From contig NZ_CAJTQJ010000004.1 of NCBI RefSeq assembly GCF_910578695.1, positions 62,001 through 126,000 of the forward strand: a stretch of DNA of 64,000 nucleotides, read 5' to 3'. Shown here one piece after another: positions 54,764 through 63,253 of this stretch (position 1 is its first letter; each line of letters opens with the position of its first letter). Source of the DNA: an uncultured Brachyspira sp. Its GTDB lineage: Bacteria > Spirochaetota > Brachyspiria > Brachyspirales > Brachyspiraceae. The position numbers and the translations under genes are program-made. The notes below the pieces were generated by a model. The model was not told where the DNA came from, did no database searches, and was given only the letters and a program-made list of their open reading frames with translations.

Positions 54764-55945
54764 ATGAAATATATTATCAGTATTATATTTTTTATTTCAT
54801 TATCTTTATATCCGCAGAATGAAATTCAATTTTCTGGAAATACTTCTGTTATAAGAGACGGAAAAAAAGCAGATATAAAAAAATCTGATGAAGTATTATT
54901 AAATGATATTATAGAAACTGAAAAAAATTCTTTTGCCGAAATAAAAATTGCAAATAAATATTATTATCTTTCTCCAAATACTAAAGTAAAAATAAGCAGT
55001 CAAAATGCTCATCTGATAAGCGGAGCTATGTACACAAGAAATAATGCTTTTGATTCTTTAGAAGATTTCAAAAAATATGATAATGATATAAAAATATATG
55101 CAGATCCTTTTCCATTCTATGCAGGTAAAGTATCTACCATATTCATAGCTTCTAAAGATGAAGTAAAAATAGAAAATGCAAAACTTCTAGGAAGTGCAAG
55201 ACCTATAGTAAAATTCTTTGAGGTAAAAGATGCTGATAGAAATATGAAAGTTTATAAAAGTGTTTTCGGTATATATGTAGGTTCTCAAGATGAAAAATAT
55301 CAGTTTATATCAGATATAAAATTAAAAGATAAAACTATTTTAAATACTGCAATAGATATAAAATTAGACTTTACTCCCCCGCCCCCAAAGCCTAATCAAA
55401 TACCCGGTGTTACTTCTACTATGAGAAATATTATAAGCAATCCTCAAAAATCTAAAGAAGAAAGAGAATTGTTAAACGGTAAAATATATATAAGCTATAC
55501 TCCTACTAATTATGCAGATAAAGTTTATATTATGCCTTCTCAGGGAAGATATTCTTCAGGTTTCGGTGCTTTTAGAGGATATACCAAAGATTATGCAAGA
55601 TATCATCAGGGATTTGATATTGCAAATACAAACGGTACTCCTATAATGGCAGCTAATAATGGTATTGTAAGGGTATCAAGAGAATTATTTGTAAGAGGAA
55701 ACTGCGTAGTTATAGATCATGGCGAAGGCGTATACAGTTCATACTTTCATATGTCTAAACTAATAGCAGAAGAAGGACAGTATGTAAGAAAAGGAGAAAT
55801 TATAGGTTTAATAGGCTCTACAGGAATGTCTACAGGTCCGCATTGTCATTGGGAAATGAGGGCTGGAAATATGACCTTTGATCCTTTAAGTATTTTAGAA
55901 AAGCCTGTTTCTTTTAATACTAAAGTTTTAACGCAGATAAAATAA
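54764..55945 (+). CDS. Secreted M23 metallopeptidase with FecR-like domain
   Basis: 393 residues. Signal peptide about 1-17. A FecR-like beta domain (about 20-100; FSGNTSVIRDGKKADI, FAEIKIANKYYYLSPNTKVKI) is followed by a linker and the M23 domain (about 260-385), with YHQGFDIANTNG (first zinc ligands) and CHWEMRAG (HxH motif). It is likely a peptidoglycan endopeptidase in the periplasm. GGGAGG lies 11 bases ahead of the ATG. Confidence 0.9.
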   Translation: MKYIISIIFFISLSLYPQNEIQFSGNTSVIRDGKKADIKKSDEVLLNDIIETEKNSFAEIKIANKYYYLSPNTKVKISSQNAHLISGAMYTRNNAFDSLEDFKKYDNDIKIYADPFPFYAGKVSTIFIASKDEVKIENAKLLGSARPIVKFFEVKDADRNMKVYKSVFGIYVGSQDEKYQFISDIKLKDKTILNTAIDIKLDFTPPPPKPNQIPGVTSTMRNIISNPQKSKEERELLNGKIYISYTPTNYADKVYIMPSQGRYSSGFGAFRGYTKDYARYHQGFDIANTNGTPIMAANNGIVRVSRELFVRGNCVVIDHGEGVYSSYFHMSKLIAEEGQYVRKGEIIGLIGSTGMSTGPHCHWEMRAGNMTFDPLSILEKPVSFNTKVLTQIK

Positions 55946-56056
55946 TTAATATTTTTAATAATGTTATATGTATTAAGCTTAATATTTATATATTAAATAA
56001 TAAAGATAATTAAATAATAGTAAAAATAAATAATAGTAAAGAATGATTAAACAATA

Positions 56057-57232
56057 ATGAAGATAAAAGAAAGAGCAGTTATAGAATTTGAAAATATACA
56101 TAAAATAGAGCCTTTTTTTATTAGATATTTAACTATAATAAGTACTTTGGTATTGATTATATTATTTATATTTTTTTTCGGAACTAAAAGATTAAATGAA
56201 GAATATAATACTGTTAATGTTTGGAATAAAAAAACTTCATCTATAGCATCTCCTTCTCACGATGATAAATTTAATATAGACGGAGTATTTAAGCATAATT
56301 TCTTTGTAAAGCCTGAAGGAATAGTACATTATTTTGATTTTAACGGAGATACAATATACAGCACCAATTTATCAAGAGGAGAATTAGCAACTTTAAATAA
56401 TAAAAATTTTGTTATTTATAAAAGATACGGAAATTATATAGATGCATATAATAATACAGGTGTTATTGTATGGCGTACTAATACATCTATTTATCCTGAA
56501 ATATCTCCTTATGCTGAAAGAATAATATATCATTCAAGCGATAATTCAAAGATACAAATGTTTGATTTTAATAATAATCCGTTAAGCAGACATATACAAT
56601 ACGGAGAAATTATTACTGACGGAGCTTTTGCTTTGCATACAGGCGATTATATTGCAGGTTTTTCAAGCGGAGATATTGCTTATATTAATAGAAATGGTAA
56701 TTTATCTTTTGCAATATCAACTATACTAAGCGAAATTAATATAGTAAAATCTGTTGCTATAAGCGAATACGGAAGTTTTGCTTTGGCAGTAAGCGGAATA
56801 AGACCTGAATATATTACTCTTTATGATGCCAATGGAAATACTATATGGTATTTAAATACAGAGTTAAATAGAAGACGGCATGTATCAAGCTATATAAGCG
56901 AAAAATCTATGACTGCATTTATGCTTGCCGATAAAGATATTATATTATATTCTATGAACAAAGGAAAAGAAATTAATAGAATAAATATAGAAAAATATAA
57001 TATGCAGAATGCAATTAATATGAAATTAAACAGCGAAACAAATTCAACTATTATGAGCATATCTAAAGATGCTAAAAGCGTAGTTTTGATATACGATAAT
57101 AATGATAAGGAAGTTGTATTTGAAAAAGAGATAGACGGATGGGTATATAATCTTGATATATCAAATTTAGAAAATGAATATATGATTGTAACAGACAAAA
57201 TGATTTATACATATAAAAGGGTTAAGCTATGA
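56057..57232 (+). CDS. Membrane-anchored propeller-like protein
   Basis: 391 residues. A cytoplasmic N-terminus, one membrane helix (about 25-45), then a periplasmic domain with repeated beta units ending in Trp/Tyr-rich strands (GVIVWRTNTS, GNTIWYLNTE, YDANGNTIWYL, GWVYNLDIS), suggesting a PQQ- or WD-like propeller. No catalytic motif. It overlaps the following M23 gene by 4 bases (ATGA), so the two proteins are made together and may work as a pair. Confidence 0.7.
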   Translation: MKIKERAVIEFENIHKIEPFFIRYLTIISTLVLIILFIFFFGTKRLNEEYNTVNVWNKKTSSIASPSHDDKFNIDGVFKHNFFVKPEGIVHYFDFNGDTIYSTNLSRGELATLNNKNFVIYKRYGNYIDAYNNTGVIVWRTNTSIYPEISPYAERIIYHSSDNSKIQMFDFNNNPLSRHIQYGEIITDGAFALHTGDYIAGFSSGDIAYINRNGNLSFAISTILSEINIVKSVAISEYGSFALAVSGIRPEYITLYDANGNTIWYLNTELNRRRHVSSYISEKSMTAFMLADKDIILYSMNKGKEINRINIEKYNMQNAINMKLNSETNSTIMSISKDAKSVVLIYDNNDKEVVFEKEIDGWVYNLDISNLENEYMIVTDKMIYTYKRVKL

Positions 57233-58092
57233 AAGAATATAAAAAATATATATTATTGTTTCTTGCAGTATCATCATTATTATTTGCAAGAGTTCCTATT
57301 GATCCCAACAGAATAAGAATCACAAGCACATTCGGAGAGTTCAGAACAGATCATTTTCATAACGGCGTTGATTTCGGCGGTAATAAAATGGAAATATATC
57401 CTGTAAAAGACGGAGAAATAGTTTATTATATAGATGAAGAGGAAGACCCTACAAGACCTCTTTATGGTGTGGGCAATGTTCTTATGATAGAGCATCCTGA
57501 TAGTTTAAGAAGTTATTATTATCATATAGAGTCAGGAAGCATAGAAAAATCTTATGCAAAGGTAACTGAAAAAGATGCAGTTGCTTTAACAGGAAACAGC
57601 GGAAGATCAGGGGGAGCACATCTGCATCTTACAATAGAAAATATGAAAGAGGGATTAGTTGTAGACCCATTAGAATATTTAAATATAGATAAGGGTTCTT
57701 CTCAGGCTCCTTTAATTCACGGAATATATTTAAGAACTGAAAACAGACTTATACAGATAAAAGATAAAATGAATATGAGATATAACGGAGAAATAAAATT
57801 ATTTTTAAAATCTTATGATCTTTTAGACGGCATACCTATGGGGCTTAAAAGAGTAAAAATTTTTATGAATGATGATTTATTAAGAGATTATGATTTTACA
57901 TATTTTATAAAAAGAGATAATGTTTATTATATAGCACCTAATTATACTTTTGAGGAAGTATACGGCGTGGATTCTCATTTTTATAGAGGCGGAATATTTA
58001 TACCTAAGAGAGGAAAATATACTTTTAAGGCTGAAGTTACAGATTTTGATAATAAAACAGTAGTGCTTTCAAGAACTGTAAATTTTTATTAA
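57229..58092 (+). CDS. Secreted M23 metallopeptidase
   Basis: 287 residues. Signal peptide about 1-20. The M23 domain starts early: TSTFGEFRTDHFHNGVDFGG (first zinc ligands about His42 and Asp46), then YYYHIESG and GAHLHLTIEN (second HxH motif about 128-130). The C-terminal half is a beta-rich domain of unknown type. Its start overlaps the membrane propeller gene (ATGA), and the heptad-repeat leader lies beyond its stop. Probably a cell-wall endopeptidase. Confidence 0.9.
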   Translation: MKEYKKYILLFLAVSSLLFARVPIDPNRIRITSTFGEFRTDHFHNGVDFGGNKMEIYPVKDGEIVYYIDEEEDPTRPLYGVGNVLMIEHPDSLRSYYYHIESGSIEKSYAKVTEKDAVALTGNSGRSGGAHLHLTIENMKEGLVVDPLEYLNIDKGSSQAPLIHGIYLRTENRLIQIKDKMNMRYNGEIKLFLKSYDLLDGIPMGLKRVKIFMNDDLLRDYDFTYFIKRDNVYYIAPNYTFEEVYGVDSHFYRGGIFIPKRGKYTFKAEVTDFDNKTVVLSRTVNFY

Positions 58093-58099
58093 TTAAATA

Positions 58100-58127
58100 T
58101 TGACTAATTTTAATAATATTATATAAT
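58100..58127 (+). promoter_or_regulatory. Promoter of the heptad-repeat leader and glycosyltransferase
   Basis: TTGACT (58100-58105) and a perfect TATAAT (58122-58127) with 16-base spacing. The predicted start near 58134 is only about two bases before the leader ORF's ATG at 58136. Confidence 0.75.
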
Positions 58128-58135
58128 GCATTAAT

Positions 58136-58216
58136 ATGAATCTAGTTAAACAGTCTACAGTCTACAGTCTACAGTCTACAGTCTACAGTCTACAGTCTAC
58201 AGTCTACAGTAGATAA
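58136..58216 (+). CDS. Small leader ORF built from the ACAGTCT repeat
   Basis: 26 codons: MNLVK, then repeats of QSTVYSL, ending at TAA 58214-58216. Because the DNA unit is 7 bases, the peptide repeats every 21 bases. The repeat has no stop in any plus-strand frame. It begins about two bases after the predicted transcription start, so translation would be leaderless. If the copy number changed by -1 or +2 the frame would continue through the spacer to a TAA at 58275-58277 that overlaps the glycosyltransferase ATG as TAATG. Whether the peptide itself matters is unknown. Confidence 0.5.
   Translation: MNLVKQSTVYSLQSTVYSLQSTVYSR
58150..58210 (+). repeat. Heptanucleotide tandem repeat (ACAGTCT)8 plus 5 bases
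   Basis: Eight exact copies of ACAGTCT (58150-58205) and a partial ACAGT (58206-58210), with no mismatches. This is a classical slip-strand mutation site. It lies between the promoter and the glycosyltransferase start, inside the small leader ORF. Confidence 0.97.
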
Positions 58217-58276
58217 TTATTTTTTTTGCATATATAAAAAAAATTTATACTCAATTAATAAAGGGTATGTATTATA

Positions 58277-59182
58277 ATGAATATAGTTATAATACATACA
58301 GGATTTGCTAAATATCTAATTTATACACTTAGAAAAATAAAACATACAAATAAAAATGCAGATATATTTTTAATATCTGACAGAGAATATAAAGAGTATA
58401 AAAAATACTGTGAGTTTATAAATATAAATAAAGTTATAAAAGAAGAATCTGTAAGTTTTAAAAACAAATATATACATCTTGGAAAAAGCAATCCTAATTA
58501 TGAAATGTTTTGTATGCAAAGATGGATTATATTAAAAGATTTTATGAAAGAATACAGCATTAAAGAATGTATGCATATTGACAGCGATGTTTTAATATTT
58601 TCCGATTTAGAAGAATCTTTAAAACCATTTAATAATTATAATATATCTCTCTCGCATAATTTAGCACTCACTATGTATATAAGAGATATAAAAATATTAG
58701 AAGAATTTTCTAAATATTTATTATTTAAATATACTGATGAAAATGAAATAAATAAATTAAAAGATATGTACTATAATACATACAGAGTAAATGACGGCGT
58801 TGCAGGAAGTATTTCTGATATGGATATTTCAAGAGAATTTTTTTCAAATTATAATTTAGAGATTGGAAATTTATCTAAGGTACAAAATGATTCCATATTT
58901 GATTCTGCAATTATTTATGGAAGAGATGATTTTGAAATGCTTAAAAAAGGAAAATATGAAATGAAGAAAATATTTTTTGAAAATGATATTCCTTTTTGCA
59001 ATTATATTAAAGATTCAGTAAACAAAAAAATAAGATTTCATACATTACATTTTATTGTATGGTCTAAATTATATTTAAAAAAATTATACTATAATAAAGA
59101 TTTAAATTTTAATCCTTATTATATAAATATATACAGAGAATTTAATGTTTTAAAATCTAAATTGAAAAGAATAAATAAATAA
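58277..59182 (+). CDS. Putative glycosyltransferase (GT-A fold), possibly phase-variable
   Basis: 301 residues. A GT-A-like N-terminal half with a DxD metal/nucleotide-sugar motif (MHIDSDVLIF, Asp102-Asp104) and NDGVAG further on. No membrane helix. Probably adds a sugar to a surface glycan or lipooligosaccharide; donor and acceptor are unknown. An AAAGGG site lies about 11 bases ahead of the ATG. Upstream are the heptad repeat and leader ORF, whose frame can end exactly on this ATG. It is followed closely by uvrB, which has its own promoter. Confidence 0.75.
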   Translation: MNIVIIHTGFAKYLIYTLRKIKHTNKNADIFLISDREYKEYKKYCEFININKVIKEESVSFKNKYIHLGKSNPNYEMFCMQRWIILKDFMKEYSIKECMHIDSDVLIFSDLEESLKPFNNYNISLSHNLALTMYIRDIKILEEFSKYLLFKYTDENEINKLKDMYYNTYRVNDGVAGSISDMDISREFFSNYNLEIGNLSKVQNDSIFDSAIIYGRDDFEMLKKGKYEMKKIFFENDIPFCNYIKDSVNKKIRFHTLHFIVWSKLYLKKLYYNKDLNFNPYYINIYREFNVLKSKLKRINK

Positions 59183-59183
59183 T

Positions 59184-59212
59184 TTGCTAAATATAAAAAA
59201 ATATAGTATAAT
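59184..59212 (+). promoter_or_regulatory. Promoter of uvrB
   Basis: TTGCTA (59184-59189) and TATAAT (59207-59212) with 17-base spacing. It begins just after the glycosyltransferase stop. The predicted start falls at or just before the ATG at 59220, giving a leaderless mRNA. No LexA-type operator was recognised by eye. Confidence 0.65.
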
Positions 59213-59219
59213 CTTTTCT

Positions 59220-61277
59220 ATGAATTTCATGAATTTTAAATTAGAATCCGAGTTCAAACCATCAGGAGATCAAATAACTGCAATAGACTCTTTGGCAAAA
59301 GGACTTGAAAATAAAAATAAATATCAGACTCTGCTTGGAGTTACAGCAAGCGGAAAAACTTTTACTATAGCTAATGTTATAGAAAAAGCTAACAGACCTA
59401 CTCTAGTAATGTCGCATAATAAAACTTTAGCAGCACAGCTTTACAGAGAGCTTAAAGATTTTTTCCCTAATAATGCAGTTGAATATTTTGTTTCATATTA
59501 TGATTATTATCAGCCTGAAGCTTATGTTCCTGCAAAGGATTTATATATTGATAAAGATGCTTCTGTTAATGATGAAATTGACAGATTAAGACTTAAAGCA
59601 ACTACATCGCTTCTTGAAAGGAGAGATGTTATAATAGTGGCTTCTGTTTCATGTATATACGGTTTGGGCTCTCCTGAAGATTATAGAAAACTTTATATAG
59701 CTATAGAAAAAGACGGAGAATATGACAGAGATGAGATAATAGAAAAATTGGTATCTATACAATATGAGAGAGTAAAAGATATACTTGAAAGAGCCAAATT
59801 TAAGGTTATAGGAGATACTATAGAGATAATGAGTGCATATTCTGATGAAGTTATACGAGTGGATTTTTTCGGCGATACCGTTGAGCGTATAATAAAAATT
59901 AATCCTATAACGAGAGAAAAATTAGCAGAGCAGGACAGAGTTGTAATATACCCAGCAAAGCACTTTGTTACAGGAGGAGAAAAGTTAGCGTCTGGTATAA
60001 AATTAATAGAAGAAGAACTTGAAGAACAATATAATAAATTTAAATCCGAAGGAAAATTAGTAGAAGCAGAAAGGATATACGGAAGAACAAAATATGATAT
60101 AGAAATGCTTAGAGAAGTTGGATACTGTGCAGGTATAGAAAATTATTCGCGTCCTTTATCAGGCAGAAAAGAAGGAGACAGACCTGCTTGTTTAATAGAT
60201 TATTTTCCTGAAGATTTTTTAACTATTATAGATGAATCGCATGTAAGCGTGCCTCAAATAAGAGGAATGTTTTTCGGAGACAGAAGCAGAAAAGAAACTT
60301 TAGTAAAGTACGGTTTCAGACTTCCTTCAGCACTTGATAACAGACCATTATTTTTTGATGAATTTGAAAAACTTACTAATGATACAATATATATCAGTGC
60401 CACTCCTGCAGAATATGAATTAAAGAAAAGCAGCAAGGTTGTAGAACAGATTATTCGTCCTACAGGCTTGCTTGACCCTATTATAGAAGTATATCCTATT
60501 GACGGGCAAATTGACAGAATACTTGAAGAGATAAAAAAAACAATTTCAAATAATGAAAGAATATTTATAACAACTCTTACAAAAAAAATGGCTGAAGACC
60601 TTACCAAATATTTAAATGAAAACGGAGTTAGAACTCGTTATCTTCATTCTGATATTCAAACTGTAGAACGCGTTGAGATAATAAGAGATTTGAGGCTTGG
60701 TGCTTTTGATGTGCTTGTAGGAATAAACCTTTTAAGAGAGGGTCTTGATGTTCCTGAAGTATCATTAATATTAATACTTGATGCTGATAAAACAGGTTTT
60801 TTAAGAAATACCACTACCCTAATACAAACTATAGGACGTGCTGCAAGAAATTCTAACGGCAGAGTTATAATGTTTGCTGATACTATAAGCGATGCTATGA
60901 GAACTGCTATTGATGAAACAGAAAGAAGAAGAAAAATACAGACGGAGTATAATAAAGAGCATAATATCACTCCTAAAACAATCATCAAAAAAATACAGGA
61001 TATAATTGAAAGAGAAGAAAAAACTGAAGCTTCTTATGAACTTCATTTTGATTTCAGACGATTTAATGAAAGAGTAAAAATTGATCCTGAACAAAGAAGC
61101 GGAGATTATATAAAAGAATTAGAAAAAGAAATGAAAAGAGCCTCTGATAATTTAGAGTTTGAAAAGGCTATTGAAATAAGAGAAAAAATAAATCAATTAA
61201 AGCAGTTAAAACCTGTGAAGAAAAATGTATATAAAAATATAACTTCTAAAAACCCAAATGGAAAAACTAAAAAATAA
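59220..61277 (+). CDS. uvrB: Excinuclease ABC subunit B
   Basis: 685 residues from ATG 59220 (ATG 59229 is also possible). The in-frame TTG at 59184 is part of the -35 box and is rejected. UvrB verifies damage and loads UvrC in nucleotide excision repair. Walker A GVTASGKT (about 40-47), the beta-hairpin region YYDYYQPEAY, helicase motifs IDESHVSVPQ and ATPAEYE, then IGRAARN are all present. A C-terminal UVR motif (KEMKRASDNLEFEKAIEIRE) is the UvrC contact. Length and motifs are complete. Confidence 0.97.
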   Translation: MNFMNFKLESEFKPSGDQITAIDSLAKGLENKNKYQTLLGVTASGKTFTIANVIEKANRPTLVMSHNKTLAAQLYRELKDFFPNNAVEYFVSYYDYYQPEAYVPAKDLYIDKDASVNDEIDRLRLKATTSLLERRDVIIVASVSCIYGLGSPEDYRKLYIAIEKDGEYDRDEIIEKLVSIQYERVKDILERAKFKVIGDTIEIMSAYSDEVIRVDFFGDTVERIIKINPITREKLAEQDRVVIYPAKHFVTGGEKLASGIKLIEEELEEQYNKFKSEGKLVEAERIYGRTKYDIEMLREVGYCAGIENYSRPLSGRKEGDRPACLIDYFPEDFLTIIDESHVSVPQIRGMFFGDRSRKETLVKYGFRLPSALDNRPLFFDEFEKLTNDTIYISATPAEYELKKSSKVVEQIIRPTGLLDPIIEVYPIDGQIDRILEEIKKTISNNERIFITTLTKKMAEDLTKYLNENGVRTRYLHSDIQTVERVEIIRDLRLGAFDVLVGINLLREGLDVPEVSLILILDADKTGFLRNTTTLIQTIGRAARNSNGRVIMFADTISDAMRTAIDETERRRKIQTEYNKEHNITPKTIIKKIQDIIEREEKTEASYELHFDFRRFNERVKIDPEQRSGDYIKELEKEMKRASDNLEFEKAIEIREKINQLKQLKPVKKNVYKNITSKNPNGKTKK

Positions 61278-61500
61278 TTCTTGTATTAATTTAATATAAT
61301 TAATATAAATATTAATGCGAATTTATTTTATATCTTTTTATAAGCAAAAATATCTGATGTTTTTGATTCGGTGTTTTTACTTTAATGCCTTCATTATGAA
61401 AATATTTTAAAGTTTTGATGTTTTTCTTAATTATATATATTCATAGTATATAATTTTTTTAATAAATTCGTAACATAGTTAACATAATATCTTATTTTTA
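61278..61500 (+). other. Spacer between uvrB and the Na/Pi transporter
   Basis: An A/T-rich spacer. One minus-strand frame is open for about 40 codons (61311-61430), reading HNEGIKVKTPNQKHQIFLLIK, but has no start codon or ribosome site. It may be a gene fragment or chance. No terminator hairpin of quality was found after uvrB. Confidence 0.35.
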
Positions 61501-61528
61501 TTGACTTTTTGTCTATTTATGATATTCT
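61501..61528 (+). promoter_or_regulatory. Promoter of the Na/Pi cotransporter gene
   Basis: TTGACT (61501-61506) and TATTCT (61523-61528) with 16-base spacing, about 30 bases of leader before the ATG. Confidence 0.65.
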
Positions 61529-61565
61529 AAACACTCTTAATTTAATAAGTTATAGGATATAAGAT

Positions 61566-63236
61566 ATGTTTTTAAACCTAGCTTTTTCCCTAATCGGCGG
61601 TTTCGGACTTTTTATGTACGGTCTTAAAGTATTTTCAGACGGACTTCAGGAAAGTACAGAAAACGCTTTAAAAGATATATTAAATAAAGTAACTAAAAAT
61701 AAGATATTTGGAATTGCTCTAGGTTTTGTAATAACTGCTATGGTTCAGTCAAGCAGTGCTGTCACTGTAATGGCGGTAAGTTTTGTAAATGCTAATATAA
61801 TAACGCTTTCGCAGGCTATAAATATAATACTTGGTGCTAATGTAGGTACTACTATTACAGGCTGGATAATATCTTTAAATATAGATGTACTTGCTCTTCC
61901 TTCTCTTGGAATAGGTTCTATCATAGTAATATTCGGTTCGGAAAATAGAAGACTTAGATTCTTTGGCGAAATATTAATGGGCTTCGGTATGATATTTTAC
62001 GGACTTATACTTATGAAAATGGCTTTTGAGGGTGTAAGAAATTCAGAAGATTTTAAAAATATATTTTTGCTTGCAAATGCTAATACACTTTACGGAAGAT
62101 TTTTATGTGTAGTAATAGGTATGGTTGTAACAGCAATTATACAGTCAAGCAGTGCAGCTTTAGGCGTTACAATATCATTAGCTGCAGTAGGTTTAATAGA
62201 TTATCCTACAGGAGTGGCTTTGATATTAGGACAAAATATAGGTACAACAATTACTGCAGTTTTAGCAACATTAGGAGCTTCTACCAATGCGAAGAGAGCT
62301 GCTTTAGTACATTGTTTGTTTAATATATTAGGTGTAGCATATATGTTCTTTCTATTCCCATATTATATAAAGTTAGTTGATATAGTTTTAGGCTTTATGA
62401 ATATAGGAGGACCTAATTTGGTAGTTAATAATAAATATGTAAATATATCTTTCTATATAGCAGCAGCACATACGATATTTAATATTATCAATGTTATAGT
62501 ATTTTACTTCTTAACAGAAAAATTAGAAAAAATTGTATGCTTTATTATTAAGGATAAGGAAGATGAAAAGCATGTCAGTGTGCTTTCTGATAAATTACTG
62601 AATATGCCTGTTTCTGCTGAAATAGAAGTAAGAAAAGAAGTAGCATATATGGGAGAAACTGCCAAAAAAATGCTTTCTAGGATAGAACAGCTATTTGACA
62701 GTCCAAGTGAAAGACTTCTTACAAAAATAAAAGATCATGAAAAAATGCTTGATAATACAGATCATGAAATACATACTTTTTTATTAAAACTTTTAGGAAA
62801 AAACAGCATAAACTCATCTAATATAGCTTCTCTCATAAATATAAGCACATATTATGAAAATCTAGGGGATAATTTAAAGGATTTGGGTAAAGCCATTATA
62901 AAAGGAAGTGAGAAAAAAACATTATTTAATGATACGCAAAGAGAAGATATTATAAAAATGATTGATAATAATAAAAATTTTATAGATTATTTATCAACTT
63001 TAATACTTCAGTATTATAATCTGAATAAAGAAAAAACTTATGATGAGGCTATGAAAAAATATCATAATATAAAAGGCTTTTATTATGAAGCAAGAGAAAG
63101 GCATTATGATAATGTTGATAAATCATTAATACCCGCTTTGAATGCACATTTATACGGAGATGTATTAGTATATTTTAACCGTTCTATTGCAAATTTAGTT
63201 AATATAGTTGAAGCAATAACAGGAAAAGATAAATAA
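61566..63236 (+). CDS. Na/Pi cotransporter family protein with PhoU-like domain
   Basis: 556 residues. About nine membrane helices with the duplicated QSSSA signature (TAMVQSSSAVTVMAVSF and TAIIQSSSAALGVTISL) and GANVGTTIT / GQNIGTTIT motifs of the NptA/YjbB family. A C-terminal cytoplasmic PhoU-like helical domain (about 345-550) follows. It moves phosphate (in or out) with sodium. AGGA lies ahead of the ATG. A GDP-fucose synthase gene follows after 17 bases. Confidence 0.93.
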   Translation: MFLNLAFSLIGGFGLFMYGLKVFSDGLQESTENALKDILNKVTKNKIFGIALGFVITAMVQSSSAVTVMAVSFVNANIITLSQAINIILGANVGTTITGWIISLNIDVLALPSLGIGSIIVIFGSENRRLRFFGEILMGFGMIFYGLILMKMAFEGVRNSEDFKNIFLLANANTLYGRFLCVVIGMVVTAIIQSSSAALGVTISLAAVGLIDYPTGVALILGQNIGTTITAVLATLGASTNAKRAALVHCLFNILGVAYMFFLFPYYIKLVDIVLGFMNIGGPNLVVNNKYVNISFYIAAAHTIFNIINVIVFYFLTEKLEKIVCFIIKDKEDEKHVSVLSDKLLNMPVSAEIEVRKEVAYMGETAKKMLSRIEQLFDSPSERLLTKIKDHEKMLDNTDHEIHTFLLKLLGKNSINSSNIASLINISTYYENLGDNLKDLGKAIIKGSEKKTLFNDTQREDIIKMIDNNKNFIDYLSTLILQYYNLNKEKTYDEAMKKYHNIKGFYYEARERHYDNVDKSLIPALNAHLYGDVLVYFNRSIANLVNIVEAITGKDK

Positions 63237-63253
63237 TTTTGCGGGGGTAAATT

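Noticed and set aside
58150..58210. ACAGTCT array as a CRISPR array
   Set aside because: The unit is only 7 bases with no spacers and no cas genes nearby; it is a simple tandem repeat.
59184..59219. TTG at 59184 as uvrB start
   Set aside because: The TTG is the first part of a well-spaced -35 box and the protein family begins at the ATG 59220 or 59229.
61311..61430. Minus-strand open stretch in the uvrB spacer as a gene
   Set aside because: No start codon, no ribosome site, about 40 codons only; kept only as a remark on the spacer.
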